Below are positions 26,528-34,772 of a DNA stretch of 64,000 bases, one piece after another. The DNA comes from Amycolatopsis sp. 195334CR (GTDB lineage: Bacteria; Actinomycetota; Actinomycetes; Mycobacteriales; Pseudonocardiaceae), in assembly GCF_017309385.1 (NCBI RefSeq), contig NZ_JAFJMJ010000001.1:3844001-3908000 (forward strand), read 5' to 3'. The notes under the pieces were generated by a model. The model had not been told where the DNA came from, did not search any database, and worked only from the letters and a program-made list of their open reading frames with translations. Both the position numbers and the translations under genes were made by a program. Every line of letters begins with the position of its first letter. The stretch's first letter is position 1.

Positions 26528-27250
26528 ATGAGTGAATCGACCACGCACTGGAACGACGTCGGCATCGACTACGACAAGGTGCTCAACACCGACGAGTCGA
26601 ACGTCAAGCTGCTGGCCGCCGCGGTCGGCCTGCTGCCGCCGGAGACGAAGGACCTGCTGGACATCGGCGCCGGCACCGGGCGGCTCACCTCGCTGGTGCG
26701 CAAGGCCCTGCCGGAGGCGACCATCCTCGGCGTCGACCCGGCCCCGACCATGGTGGAGGCGGCGGAGATCAAGTTCGCCGACGACCCGAAGGTCTCCTTC
26801 GCCGGTGGTTTGGTGGAGGACCTGTCCTTCATCCCGGACAACAGCTTCGACGCGGTGATCTCCAGCTTCGCGCTGCACCACCTGGAGCTGGACACGTACA
26901 AGCTGGCGGCGGCGGAGCTGTTCCGCGTGCTGCGCCCGGGTGGGCGGTTCGTGAACGCGGACCAGTTCTGCCGGGTGATGGGGCCCGCGGGCAGCCCGGA
27001 CCGGGCGAAGGACGTGCTCGACCTGCTCACCGCGAAGGCGAAGCACTACTTGGAGCACGCCAGCTTCGAGCGGATGCTGCTGCAGATCGACCTGCTGCCG
27101 CGCTTCATGCGCGAAGACGGCGAGATCCTGACGACGCCGGAGTTCTGGACGGAGAAGCTGCTGAGCGCCGGCTTCGCCGAGGCGCACATCGTCGAGACGC
27201 CGCCGGCCGAGCTGTACAACCGGGTGATCTGGGCGGTCAAGCCCTCCTGA
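26528..27250 (+). CDS. SAM-dependent methyltransferase (class I)
   Basis: The protein has 240 residues. Motif I is LLDIGAGTGRLTSLV, followed by the acidic strand ILGVDPAPTMVEAA, motif II FDAVISSFALHHLEL and motif [20 protein letters not shown]. It begins 15 nt after the cysteine-synthase-like gene with GGAGAG upstream and closes the ten-gene operon. The UbiE/ArsM-like layout suits N-, O- or C-methylation of a small molecule. It is the third methyltransferase in the left half of the window. A GC-rich hairpin 20 nt downstream ends the transcript. Confidence 0.85.
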   Translation: MSESTTHWNDVGIDYDKVLNTDESNVKLLAAAVGLLPPETKDLLDIGAGTGRLTSLVRKALPEATILGVDPAPTMVEAAEIKFADDPKVSFAGGLVEDLSFIPDNSFDAVISSFALHHLELDTYKLAAAELFRVLRPGGRFVNADQFCRVMGPAGSPDRAKDVLDLLTAKAKHYLEHASFERMLLQIDLLPRFMREDGEILTTPEFWTEKLLSAGFAEAHIVETPPAELYNRVIWAVKPS

Positions 27251-27270
27251 TCCCCTCGTACTCGCTAGAC

Positions 27271-27304
27271 AGGGCCCCGCCTCCCACTCCGGAGGCGGGG
27301 CCCT
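27271..27304 (+). terminator. Hairpin terminator of the ATP-grasp operon
   Basis: A 14-bp perfect stem (AGGGCCCCGCCTCC with its complement) encloses the 6-nt loop CACTCC and is followed by TTTC. It lies 20 nt after the methyltransferase stop. Confidence 0.8.
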
Positions 27305-27333
27305 TTCGCTGCCCCTCTCGACCCCTCCGGGAT

Positions 27334-27386
27334 GCTGTGAATGTGGCTTTCACAGCGAAATCCGCAGTGAAAGCCACATTCACAGC
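27334..27386. repeat. Intergenic palindrome A, copy 3
   Basis: The outer arms GCTGTGAATGTGGCTTTCAC and their complement enclose GCGAAATCC; an inner CACAGC/GCAGTG pairing is imperfect. It is nearly identical to the copies at 34700 and 56958. Confidence 0.8.
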
Positions 27387-27753
27387 ACCCCCACACCCCA
27401 CCCCCAAGGCGAGCCGGGCCCGGCACCCAACCGCCGCCCGGCGATGAGACGGGACCAAACGACCCACCCCGGCACCCAACCGCCGCCCGGCGACGAGACA
27501 GGACCAAACGACCCACCCGCCTCGGCACCCAACCGACAGCCGGGAACAAGACGGGACCAAACGACCCGCCCACCCCGGCCCCAAACCGCCACCCGGCGAC
27601 GAGACAGGACCACCCAGCCAACCCCACCTCCCCCATCCCCGGTCCAAAGCCAAAAACACGGCGAAGACCCCGAAGTCAAGGCATCTTTCCCGCCTTGACT
27701 TCGGGGTCTTCGCCGTAGTCACACTCAAAAACCGGGGTGGCCAGCCCCCCGCA
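27387..27753. repeat. Composite intergenic repeat, copy 2, with tandem units
   Basis: Together with 27251-27386 this is a 503-nt gene-free gap between convergent operons. It has four tandem copies of a 48-53-nt C-rich unit (starts near 27421, 27472, 27523 and 27575; each has CGGC(A/C)CC(C/A)AAC followed by GAGAC(G/A)GGACCAAACGACC), then hairpin B (27658-27716) and the tail AGTCACACTCAAAAACCGGG. The order matches copy 1 at 4030-4477. Confidence 0.8.
27658..27716. terminator. 25-bp hairpin B, copy 2
   Basis: It is identical to the hairpin at 4307: a 25-bp perfect stem and the loop ATCTTTCCC. It lies between the methyltransferase operon and the convergent acyltransferase gene, where it can work in both directions. 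Confidence 0.75.
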
Positions 27754-29031
27754 CTACCGCACCGACGTCAGGTGATCCGGCCGTTCCAACGTAGCCACGC
27801 CCACTTCCTTCGGCGCCTTCCCGAGCTTCTCCCGCAACCGCATCGCCGGGCTCTCGATCACGTAGTAGCTCAGCGTCGCCGCCACGATGCTGCCCGCCAG
27901 GCAGATGCCCAGCAGCTTCCAGAACCCGTCGGCCCCGAAGGCACCCTCGTTCCAGAAGTAGATGATCGCGATGTGCCACAGGTACAGGCCGTACGAGATC
28001 CTGCCCAGGAACAGCATCACCGGGTTCGTCAGCACCGCGTCGATCAGCCGCGAGCGCGTGTTCGGCAGGGTCAGCGGGGCCACCGCCAGCAGGCCGAACG
28101 ACAGGTACAGCACCTGCTCGACCATGCCCTGCGCCATGTCCGGGTAGTTCGCGCTGCCGGAGTCACCGAACGGCTGGAAGCAGGCGATGAGGTAGACCAC
28201 CAGCGCCGCCGCCCAGGCCGAGGCCGGCTTGCGGGCCAGGAACCGGTACAGCGCCGGGGACTTCTCCGGCTGCAGCTCCGCCGCGGCCGACAGGGTGGCC
28301 AGCGCCATCCCGACCGCGATGAAGCCCATCCACTTCAGCGGCCACTTGTCCTCGATCGGCCAGCTGCCCATCGACTCGGTGAAGGTGTAGGCGGCGAAGC
28401 CGAACCCGGCCACCACGACCACCCCGAGCACCAGCAGGATCCGGCGGGCCTTGGCGGCCACGTCGGCACCACCGCGGGCCACCCGGTGCAGCGCCCACGC
28501 CAGGACCGGCAGCAGCGCGTAGAAGGCGATCTCGGTGGAGAGGCTCCAGCTCTGCTCCAGCCCGAACACGAACGCCTGGTCCTCGTACACGTGCAACAGC
28601 AGGAACGGCCGCACCACGTGCCACAGGTTCTGGATGCCCTCGCTGTTGAACGCGATCAGCACCACCGCCAGCGTCACCCAGAACGCGGGCAGCGTCCGCA
28701 GCGCACGACGCCACAGGTAGGGCTTGACCCCCGGCTTCTTCGTCCCGCCCAGCGCCGCCAGCACCCACGGGCGGTACAGCAGCACACCGGACAGCACGAA
28801 GAAGATCGGCAGGCTCACGTGCAGCTGCTGCAGCAGGACGCCGGCGAACCCGTTCCCCGGCTGCTCCATGCCCGGGAACTCGGTCAGCGCCACCTGGGCG
28901 GAGTAGAGACCGACGTGGGTGAGCAGCACCCCCAGCGCGGCGAGCCCGCGCATCCCCTCCAGTTGCGGGAAAAATCTGCGCTTCGTAGAGCGGACCCGAG
29001 GTTGTGGGTCCACCGCGCTCTTAGTCACCAT
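27754..29031 (-). CDS. Membrane O-acyltransferase (acyltransferase 3 family)
   Basis: The ATG at 29031 has GGGAG 6 nt upstream; 425 residues. The N-terminus has the acyltransferase 3 signature LEGMRGLAALGVLLTHVGLY, with the catalytic-type histidine (THVG), and about ten hydrophobic helices follow. FFVLSGVLLYRPW and SLSTEIAFYALLPVLAW are further family-typical segments. These enzymes move acetyl or longer acyl groups from CoA to sugars or macrolides at the membrane, so acylation of a sugar or hydroxyl of the drug is plausible; a housekeeping cell-wall role cannot be excluded. A copy of the shared motif lies 60 nt upstream, which argues for co-regulation with the cluster. Confidence 0.85.
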   Translation of the reverse strand: MVTKSAVDPQPRVRSTKRRFFPQLEGMRGLAALGVLLTHVGLYSAQVALTEFPGMEQPGNGFAGVLLQQLHVSLPIFFVLSGVLLYRPWVLAALGGTKKPGVKPYLWRRALRTLPAFWVTLAVVLIAFNSEGIQNLWHVVRPFLLLHVYEDQAFVFGLEQSWSLSTEIAFYALLPVLAWALHRVARGGADVAAKARRILLVLGVVVVAGFGFAAYTFTESMGSWPIEDKWPLKWMGFIAVGMALATLSAAAELQPEKSPALYRFLARKPASAWAAALVVYLIACFQPFGDSGSANYPDMAQGMVEQVLYLSFGLLAVAPLTLPNTRSRLIDAVLTNPVMLFLGRISYGLYLWHIAIIYFWNEGAFGADGFWKLLGICLAGSIVAATLSYYVIESPAMRLREKLGKAPKEVGVATLERPDHLTSVR

Positions 29032-29091
29032 AACGGCTCCCTCACGGATTAATCTGACTCGGACAGCTTCGGCCAGAACGGCTATCCGGGG

Positions 29092-29106
29092 CATCTCTCC
29101 GATTGC
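29092..29106 (-). promoter_or_regulatory. Shared motif site upstream of acyltransferase
   Basis: Read on the minus strand the site is GCAATCGGAGAGATG, 60 nt before the ATG. It belongs to the GCAATCG(G/A)(G/A)(G/A)AGA family found before several cluster genes. Confidence 0.5.
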
Positions 29107-29147
29107 GGCCCGGGAACTGCGCAGCTTTCGAGACCCGTGACGCGGGA

Positions 29148-29185
29148 ACGGCCCGGCACCGGCGGGGTCGCCGATACCGGGCCGT
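29148..29185 (-). terminator. Hairpin after the solute-binding protein gene
   Basis: The outer arms ACGGCCCGG/CCGGGCCGT and inner arms GGCG/CGCC form an interrupted stem around the loop GGGT. It begins about 15 nt beyond the stop of the solute-binding protein gene. Confidence 0.65.
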
Positions 29186-29200
29186 GCGCGGGGAAGCCTG

Positions 29201-30643
29201 TCAGCGGTTGAGCTTCACCACGTTCTCGAGATCGGCCGCGGAGTAGTCGCGCCCGGCCATCAGCGTGGTGAAGTACTCCACCTTGTGGCTGCTGTTGGGG
29301 CCGTCCGGGTCGCGGGGCCAGTCGCCGAGCGCGTAGGCGTTGTAGGTGTCCAGCAGCGCCTGCGCCTCCTCGGTGGCCTGGGTGAACCGGGTGATCGGGT
29401 CGGCGCCGCGGAGCACGTCGCCCATCGCGCGGGTCATCACGTCCTGGTTGCCGGCGAAGTCGCCGAACACCGCGCCCTGCTGGGCGGGCACCGCGTCGGC
29501 GGGCACGCCGTCCGGCCGGACCGCCTTGGCCGGGAAGCGGGTGACGTGGTCGCTGGCCACCCGGTGGTACGGGTGCTGCTCGAACCAGCCCTCCCGCTCC
29601 AGCAGCTCGAACGAGGCGTGGGTGACCGGGGCGAAGCTGTTCGCCTTGTGCCGGTCGGCCGCGTTGCGGGCGTTGTGCATGTACTGCAGGAAGGTCAGCG
29701 CGCCGTCCTGGGTGGCCTCGTCCAGGCCGCTGGTCAGCCACATCGACGTGCCCGCGATGGCGTTGCCGACGTAGGGCTGGGTGTCGCTGAACGGGAACAG
29801 GCCGACCTCGATGCCGAAGCCGTTGTCCTTGGCCGCCTGCACCATGTAGTTCACGTCGTTGGACGAGGAGATGCGGATCGCCACGTCCTGCTCGGCGAAC
29901 GCCCGCAGGGTCTGCGCCCAGTCGGGGATGCCGCCGGTGTGCAGGTAGTGCCCGTCGCGGTGCAGCTCGCGCCAGATCTCCGCCCAGGCCAGCATTTCCT
30001 TCGAGGCCAGCTCGGCCTCGGTGGCCCGGCCGCTGCGGCCGTTGTCGTTGTTCACCAGCAGCCCGCCCTGGGTGGCGACGGCCTGCTGGTAGAAGGTCCC
30101 GTGGTTGGACCAGGTGATGGCGTGCTTCGGGCCGCCTTTGGCGCGAGCGATCTGCTCGCAGACCGCGGCGACCTCGGTCCAGGTCTGCGGGAGCTCGGTG
30201 ACGCCGGCCTTCTCCAGCAGCTCGGTGTTGGCGTAGAGCAGGCTCGTGGTGCACACGGACGGGAACGACATCAGGTCGCCGCCGACGGTGTAGTACTCGC
30301 GGAACGGCGTCATCAGGTCGCCGAGCACCACCGGCTCACCGTTGATCTCCGTCCGGCCGGCCACCGCCCGCTCGACCGAGGTGAACAGCGGGCTGCCGTC
30401 GGCGTGCCGGAGGTCGCGGGCCACCTGGCCCATGTAGAAGTACAGCTCGGCCAGGGTGGGCGGGGCACCGGCTGCGGCGGCGCGGGAGACCTCCTGCGGG
30501 AAGGTCCAGAAGTCCTTGCCCTGCACGCGGACCTCGTACTGCGGGTACACCTTCTCGAAGTCCTTGCCCAGCTGGAACCAGCGGTCCATCCAGCCCGGAA
30601 AAGTCAGATCGGGGACCCAGACGTCGATGACCACTTTACTCAT
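29201..30643 (-). CDS. Extracellular-type solute-binding protein without signal peptide
   Basis: The ATG at 30643 has AGGAGGAGAG upstream, a very good ribosome site; 480 residues. The sequence looks like a family 1 ABC substrate-binding protein (periplasmic-binding fold; segments PQTWTEVAAVCEQIA, AFAEQDVAIRISSSND and FLQYMHNARNAADRHK). It starts MSKVVIDVWVPDLTFPG with no signal peptide or lipobox, and no ABC permease or ATPase gene is near. The longer upstream frame adds only Arg-rich sequence and no signal. It may therefore be cytosolic and bind a pathway intermediate or the finished drug. The binding partner is not known. Confidence 0.75.
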   Translation of the reverse strand: MSKVVIDVWVPDLTFPGWMDRWFQLGKDFEKVYPQYEVRVQGKDFWTFPQEVSRAAAAGAPPTLAELYFYMGQVARDLRHADGSPLFTSVERAVAGRTEINGEPVVLGDLMTPFREYYTVGGDLMSFPSVCTTSLLYANTELLEKAGVTELPQTWTEVAAVCEQIARAKGGPKHAITWSNHGTFYQQAVATQGGLLVNNDNGRSGRATEAELASKEMLAWAEIWRELHRDGHYLHTGGIPDWAQTLRAFAEQDVAIRISSSNDVNYMVQAAKDNGFGIEVGLFPFSDTQPYVGNAIAGTSMWLTSGLDEATQDGALTFLQYMHNARNAADRHKANSFAPVTHASFELLEREGWFEQHPYHRVASDHVTRFPAKAVRPDGVPADAVPAQQGAVFGDFAGNQDVMTRAMGDVLRGADPITRFTQATEEAQALLDTYNAYALGDWPRDPDGPNSSHKVEYFTTLMAGRDYSAADLENVVKLNR

Positions 30644-30732
30644 TCGATCTCTCCTCCTGGATTTCCCGCGGCGCGGACGACTACCCGATCGGTCACTCAC
30701 CGTCCACGATTTCGCACGCCCGCCCCCGGTCG

Positions 30733-30747
30733 CGTCTTCCCGATTGC
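30733..30747 (-). promoter_or_regulatory. Shared motif site upstream of solute-binding protein gene
   Basis: The minus-strand sequence GCAATCGGGAAGACG lies 89 nt before the ATG. The identical 15-mer recurs at 36731. Confidence 0.5.
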
Positions 30748-30788
30748 TGGTCGCTCTCCGCCTGGAAAAGACGTGAAAAACACCGAAA

Positions 30789-30832
30789 CGGGGGTGGCGG
30801 AAAACGGATTCCTCCGCTTTCCGCCACCCCCG
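30789..30832 (-). terminator. Hairpin after the START-domain gene
   Basis: A 15-bp stem (CGGGGGTGGCGGAAA with its complement) plus an inner CGGA/TCCG pair lies 49-92 nt beyond the stop of the AHSA1-like gene. It separates that gene from the solute-binding protein gene. Confidence 0.75.
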
Positions 30833-30880
30833 TCGGGTGGCGCAGTTCACCGCGTTCCTAGCGAACCGTGGGTACTACGT

Positions 30881-31342
30881 TCAGGACTTCTTGGTCAGGT
30901 ACTCTTCGAGAGCGTCGAACCAGCTGACCCAGCCTTCCTTGGCCTGGGGCAGCTCCTCCTCGGGGAGGTAACCGGTCTGGCGGAAGGCCAGCTTGGTCTT
31001 GCCGTTGGTCTCGGTGAAGGTCAGGGTGACGGCTTCCTCGTTCTCGCCGGCGGCCTGCTTCGCCTCGAACTCCGGGTCGTTCGGGTCGATGAGCGAGAAC
31101 ACCAGGCGGGAGTTCTCCTCGACCTCGCTGTAGACGCCGTAGAAGGGGATCTCGGTGCCCTCGTAGTCGAGGGTCGCCTTCCAGCTGCCGCCAGGACGGA
31201 CGTCCATCGAGATCGTCGGCAGCGGCGCCCCGAACCAGTGGGTGAAGTGCTCGGGCTCGGTCCAGGCCTTGAACACCTGCTCGGGCTTGGCGTCGATGGT
31301 GCGGGTGATCTTGATCTCGCGGATCGTGCGCTCTTCGGTCAT
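30881..31342 (-). CDS. START/AHSA1-family protein (CalC-like self-resistance candidate)
   Basis: The ATG at 31342 follows GAGAGG and gives 153 residues; the longer open frame is nonconserved. The AHSA1/SRPBCC fold is clear from TRTIDAKPEQVFKAWTEPEH, HWFGAP, DVRPGGSWKATLDYEG, a middle YGVYSEVEENSRLVFSL, and the C-terminal helix GWVSWFDALEEYL. The family binds hydrophobic ligands. In the calicheamicin cluster, proteins of this fold (CalC and relatives) destroy the drug by self-sacrifice. A similar role here is inference from fold and context, because AHSA1 proteins are common elsewhere. It is transcribed alone, divergently from the flavin monooxygenase gene. Confidence 0.8.
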   Translation of the reverse strand: MTEERTIREIKITRTIDAKPEQVFKAWTEPEHFTHWFGAPLPTISMDVRPGGSWKATLDYEGTEIPFYGVYSEVEENSRLVFSLIDPNDPEFEAKQAAGENEEAVTLTFTETNGKTKLAFRQTGYLPEEELPQAKEGWVSWFDALEEYLTKKS

Positions 31343-31651
31343 GGGGTTTCCTCTCTGGATGCGGTCCGGGCGGAAATACGCGGTCATGGCACGCCGGCCA
31401 GTTCAGACTCAGTGAGCGTCGTTACGTCATCGGTCCGTTACCGGATTCTGTCAGCGGCGCCGCGGGCACGACCAGTGCCGCGTGCACCACTCCTCTATGT
31501 ATTCCTCATGTCGGCCGCGCGCCTTCCTCATTACTGCTGTTCGGCGCCCTGCCCGGAGCTGGTGCGCAATCGGGGAGACGTGGTCGCGCGCGCGGGATGT
31601 GAGGGTAGGGCGGAGCCAGCCAGGCCGCCGGAGAAAAGGATTCGTGCAGCG
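31343..31651. other. Divergent promoter region (309 nt, no gene)
   Basis: This gap separates the START-protein gene (minus) from the flavin monooxygenase gene (plus). The only structured element seen is one shared-motif site at 31566-31580. No open frame here has a credible start or composition. Confidence 0.6.
31566..31580 (+). promoter_or_regulatory. Shared motif site upstream of flavin monooxygenase gene
   Basis: GCAATCGGGGAGACG lies 71 nt before the ATG at 31652, oriented toward that gene. Confidence 0.5.
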
Positions 31652-32863
31652 ATGACAGCCACGGTGGAAATTCCCGAACCGGAGCTCACCCCGGACCAGG
31701 TCGTCGCGCGGGCCGAGGCGATCGCGCCCACGCTCGTGGAACGCCAGGCGGAGACCGAGAAACGCGGTTACTACGCCGAAGACACCCACGAGGCGTTCCG
31801 CGCCGCCGGTTTCTACCGGATCCTGGTGCCCCGCCGCTACGGCGGTTACGAGTTCGGCCTGGACACCTTCATGCGCGTGGTGCAGGCGCTGACCAGGGGC
31901 TGCCCGTCCACCGGCTGGATGTACTGCCTCGGTGCCGCGCACGCGCACGCCGCCGCGTCGATCTTCGACGAGCGCGTGCAGGACGAGATCTTCGCCGGGG
32001 GCGACTTCATCTGCCCGGCCACCGTCGCGCCGGGCGGCCAGCCCGAGCGGCTGGAGAACGGTGACTGGCGGCTCAGCGGGACCTGGAACTACTGCTCCGG
32101 ATCGCCCTACGCCACCCACTTCATCGGGCACACGCTGGTCTTCGGCGAGGACGGCACGCCGTCGCCGATGATGTTCGTGGTGCCGCGCGAGAAGTGGACC
32201 CGGCTCGACGACTGGAACACCACGCTCGGCCTGCGCGGCAGCGGTTCGCACAGCATTGCGATGGAGAACGCGCACATCCCGGCGCACCACATGTTCGAGA
32301 TGCACCTGAGCCAGGTCGACGTCTCCGAGGGCACGCCGGGCGCGGCGCTGCACGGGAACCCGTTCTACGGCGGCGGTCTGCTCAGCTTCATGGTGCTGGA
32401 GGACGCGGTGCTCGCGGTCGGCATGGCCCAGAGCGCGCTGGACGCGTGCGAGGAGCTGATGAAGACGCGGTCGACGATCTTCCCGCCGATCCAGGGCCGC
32501 GCGCAGGACCCCGACTACCAGTTCCGCTTCGGCCAGGCCACCGGCATGATCGCCACCGCGGAGGCGGCCTTCCACAACGCGATCCAGCAGTGGGAGCAGG
32601 CGGTTTCGGAGGGTTCGGCGGCCTTCACCCCGGAACGCGAACTGCGGATCGCGTTGATCTGCCGCGAAGTGGTGCGGTTGAGCTTCGACGCGGTGCAGGC
32701 GCACCTGGTGCCGACTGCGGGTTCCAGCGCGGTGCGCAACGGCGCCCGGGTCGAGCGGGTGTGGCGCGACCTGTCGATGCAGCACAGCCACGCCGGCATC
32801 TCGGTGTTCCTCTCCGCGATCGCGCAGCGCGAGTACAGCCAGGCGCGGCTGGGTGCGGCATGA
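31652..32863 (+). CDS. Class D (acyl-CoA dehydrogenase-like) flavin monooxygenase
   Basis: The ATG at 31652 gives 403 residues. The acyl-CoA-dehydrogenase fold is shown by [70 protein letters not shown], and the C-terminal helix pair. STGW and the WNYCSG loop are features of the HsaA/HpaH-type two-component hydroxylases that use reduced flavin and O2 on phenols, and not of acyl-CoA dehydrogenases. It overlaps the acyl-CoA ligase start by 4 nt, so the substrate may be an aromatic acid or thioester made by or for that ligase. A flavin reductase partner is not in the window. Confidence 0.8.
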   Translation: MTATVEIPEPELTPDQVVARAEAIAPTLVERQAETEKRGYYAEDTHEAFRAAGFYRILVPRRYGGYEFGLDTFMRVVQALTRGCPSTGWMYCLGAAHAHAAASIFDERVQDEIFAGGDFICPATVAPGGQPERLENGDWRLSGTWNYCSGSPYATHFIGHTLVFGEDGTPSPMMFVVPREKWTRLDDWNTTLGLRGSGSHSIAMENAHIPAHHMFEMHLSQVDVSEGTPGAALHGNPFYGGGLLSFMVLEDAVLAVGMAQSALDACEELMKTRSTIFPPIQGRAQDPDYQFRFGQATGMIATAEAAFHNAIQQWEQAVSEGSAAFTPERELRIALICREVVRLSFDAVQAHLVPTAGSSAVRNGARVERVWRDLSMQHSHAGISVFLSAIAQREYSQARLGAA

Positions 32864-34500
32864 GGGTGCGGCCGAGCTATTCGTCCGGGGCGTCGGCCAC
32901 CTCGCTGCTCGGCGAGACCATCGGCGCGTACTTCGACCGGGCGGTCGAGGACTTCGGTGACCGTGACGCGCTGGTGGACCGCCCGACCGGGCGGCGGTGG
33001 ACCTACGCCGAACTCGGCGCCGAGGTCGACGTGCTCGCGCTCGGCCTGCTCGACCACGGCATCCAGCCGGGGGACCGGGTGGGCATCTGGGCGCCGAACT
33101 GCGCGGAGTGGGTGCTGGTGCAGTACGCCTGCGCCAAGATCGGCGCGGTGCTGGTGAATCTCAACCCGGGGTACGGCAGGCACGAGATCGAGTACGTGCT
33201 GAACCTGGCCGGGGTGCGGCTGCTGATCTCCGCGGAGTCCTTCAAGACCTCCGACTACGCCAGGATGATCGCCGAGATCGACTGCCCGGCGCTGGAGCAG
33301 GTGGTGCTGCTCGGCGGGGACGCGTGGGCCGAGGTGCTCGACCGCGGCCGCCGCGGTGATCCCGCGCTGCTGGCGAAGGTCGGTGCGTCGCTGCACGCGG
33401 ACGAGCCGATCAACATCCAGTTCACCTCGGGCACGACGGGCTTTCCCAAGGGCGCGACGCTGTCGCACCACAACATCCTCAACAACGGCTTCTCGGTCGG
33501 CGAGCTGTGCGGGTACGGGCCGGAGGACCGGGTGTGCGTGCCGGTGCCGTTCTTCCACTGCTTCGGCATGGTGATGGGCAACCTGGCGGCGATGACGCAC
33601 GGGGCGAGCGTGGTGATCCCGGCGCCGGTGTTCAACGCGCGCGCCACGCTGGAGGCGGTCGAGGCCGAGCGGTGCACGTCGCTGTACGGCGTGCCGACGA
33701 TGTTCATCGCCGAGCTGGCCGATCCGGACTTCGCCGCGTTCGAGCTGTCGTCGCTGCGGACCGGGATCATGTCCGGGACGCCGTGCCCGATCGACGTGAT
33801 GCGCCAGGTGGTCGAGCTGATGGGGATGACCGAGGTGACCATCTGCTACGGCATGACGGAGACCTCGCCGGTGGCCACCCAGACGCGCGCGGACGATTCG
33901 CTGGAGCGCCGCGTGTCGACGGTCGGCCGCGCCGGGCCGCACGTGGAGATCAAGGTGGTCGACCCGCGCACCGGCCTGACGGTCCCGCGCGGCGAGGCCG
34001 GCGAGGTGTGCATGCGCGGGTACTCGGTGATGATCGGGTACTGGGACCAGCCGGACAAGACCGCGGACGCCATCGATGCCAACGGCTGGATGCACAGCGG
34101 CGATCTCGGGGTGATGGACGAGCACGGTTACCTGAACATCACCGGGCGGATCAAGGACATGGTGATCCGGGGTGGCGAGAACATCTACCCGCGTGAGGTG
34201 GAGGAATTCCTGCACACCCACCCGGACATCGTCGACGTGCAGGTGATCGGTGTGCCGGACGCGCGGTACGGGGAAGAGCTGATGGCCTGGGTCCGGTTGC
34301 GGCCGGGGGCGTTCTTGGACGCGGCTTCGTTGCGTTCTTTTTGCGAGGGCGAGTTGGCTCGGCACAAGATTCCGCGGTACGTGCACCTGGTGGATGAATT
34401 TCCGATGACGGTGTCGGGGAAGGTGCGGAAGGTCGAGATGCGGGAGATGGCGGTGGAGTTGCTGGGGCTGGGGGAGTTGCTGGGGACTCGGCACGCTTGA
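32860..34500 (+). CDS. Acyl-CoA synthetase (FadD/aryl-CoA ligase family)
   Basis: ATG at 32860 overlaps the monooxygenase stop (ATGA); 546 residues. ANL-superfamily motifs are complete: the P-loop-like [18 protein letters not shown], the [10 protein letters not shown] motif, the hinge [18 protein letters not shown], and the C-terminal GKVRKVEM with the catalytic lysine. The N-terminal half ([33 protein letters not shown]) is of the medium/long-chain acyl-CoA ligase type. It would activate a carboxylic acid, fatty or aromatic, for transfer to the drug or for oxidation by the neighbouring dehydrogenases. It ends at a convergent composite repeat. Confidence 0.87.
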   Translation: MRVRPSYSSGASATSLLGETIGAYFDRAVEDFGDRDALVDRPTGRRWTYAELGAEVDVLALGLLDHGIQPGDRVGIWAPNCAEWVLVQYACAKIGAVLVNLNPGYGRHEIEYVLNLAGVRLLISAESFKTSDYARMIAEIDCPALEQVVLLGGDAWAEVLDRGRRGDPALLAKVGASLHADEPINIQFTSGTTGFPKGATLSHHNILNNGFSVGELCGYGPEDRVCVPVPFFHCFGMVMGNLAAMTHGASVVIPAPVFNARATLEAVEAERCTSLYGVPTMFIAELADPDFAAFELSSLRTGIMSGTPCPIDVMRQVVELMGMTEVTICYGMTETSPVATQTRADDSLERRVSTVGRAGPHVEIKVVDPRTGLTVPRGEAGEVCMRGYSVMIGYWDQPDKTADAIDANGWMHSGDLGVMDEHGYLNITGRIKDMVIRGGENIYPREVEEFLHTHPDIVDVQVIGVPDARYGEELMAWVRLRPGAFLDAASLRSFCEGELARHKIPRYVHLVDEFPMTVSGKVRKVEMREMAVELLGLGELLGTRHA

Positions 34501-34536
34501 TTTTTGGTGGGGCCATCCCGCTATTTCAGTGTGACT

Positions 34537-34595
34537 ACGGCTGAGAACCCTTTGTCAAGGCGGGAAAGATGCCTTGACAAAGGGTTCTCAGCCGT
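34537..34595. terminator. 25-bp hairpin B, copy 3 (inverted)
   Basis: The stem ACGGCTGAGAACCCTTTGTC then AAGGC pairs perfectly with its complement. The loop GGGAAAGAT is the reverse complement of the loop in the other copies, so this copy is inverted. The stem differs from the other copies at several positions, always as matched pairs. It lies between convergent genes. Confidence 0.75.
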
Positions 34596-34752
34596 GTTTT
34601 GGCTTGGGATCGGGATGGGGGAGGTGAGGATGGCTGGGTGGTGCGGTTTCGTTGCCAGGTGCGGTTTGGTGTCGGGGTGGTGTCCGGGCTCCGGGTGGTG
34701 CAGTGAATGTGGCTTTCACTGCCGATTCCGCTGTGAAAGCCACATTCACTGC
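34596..34752. repeat. Composite repeat copy 3 (inverted) with palindrome A copy 4
   Basis: Reading from hairpin B, one inverted copy of the C-rich unit (GGTTTCGTTGCCAGG, then GTGCGGTTTGGTGTCGG) leads to palindrome A at 34700-34752 (GCAGTGAATGTGGCTTTCAC with its complement). The order is the mirror image of copies 1 and 2. No gene lies in 34501-34772. Confidence 0.75.
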
Positions 34753-34772
34753 ATCGTTGTGGGATGGCGCTA

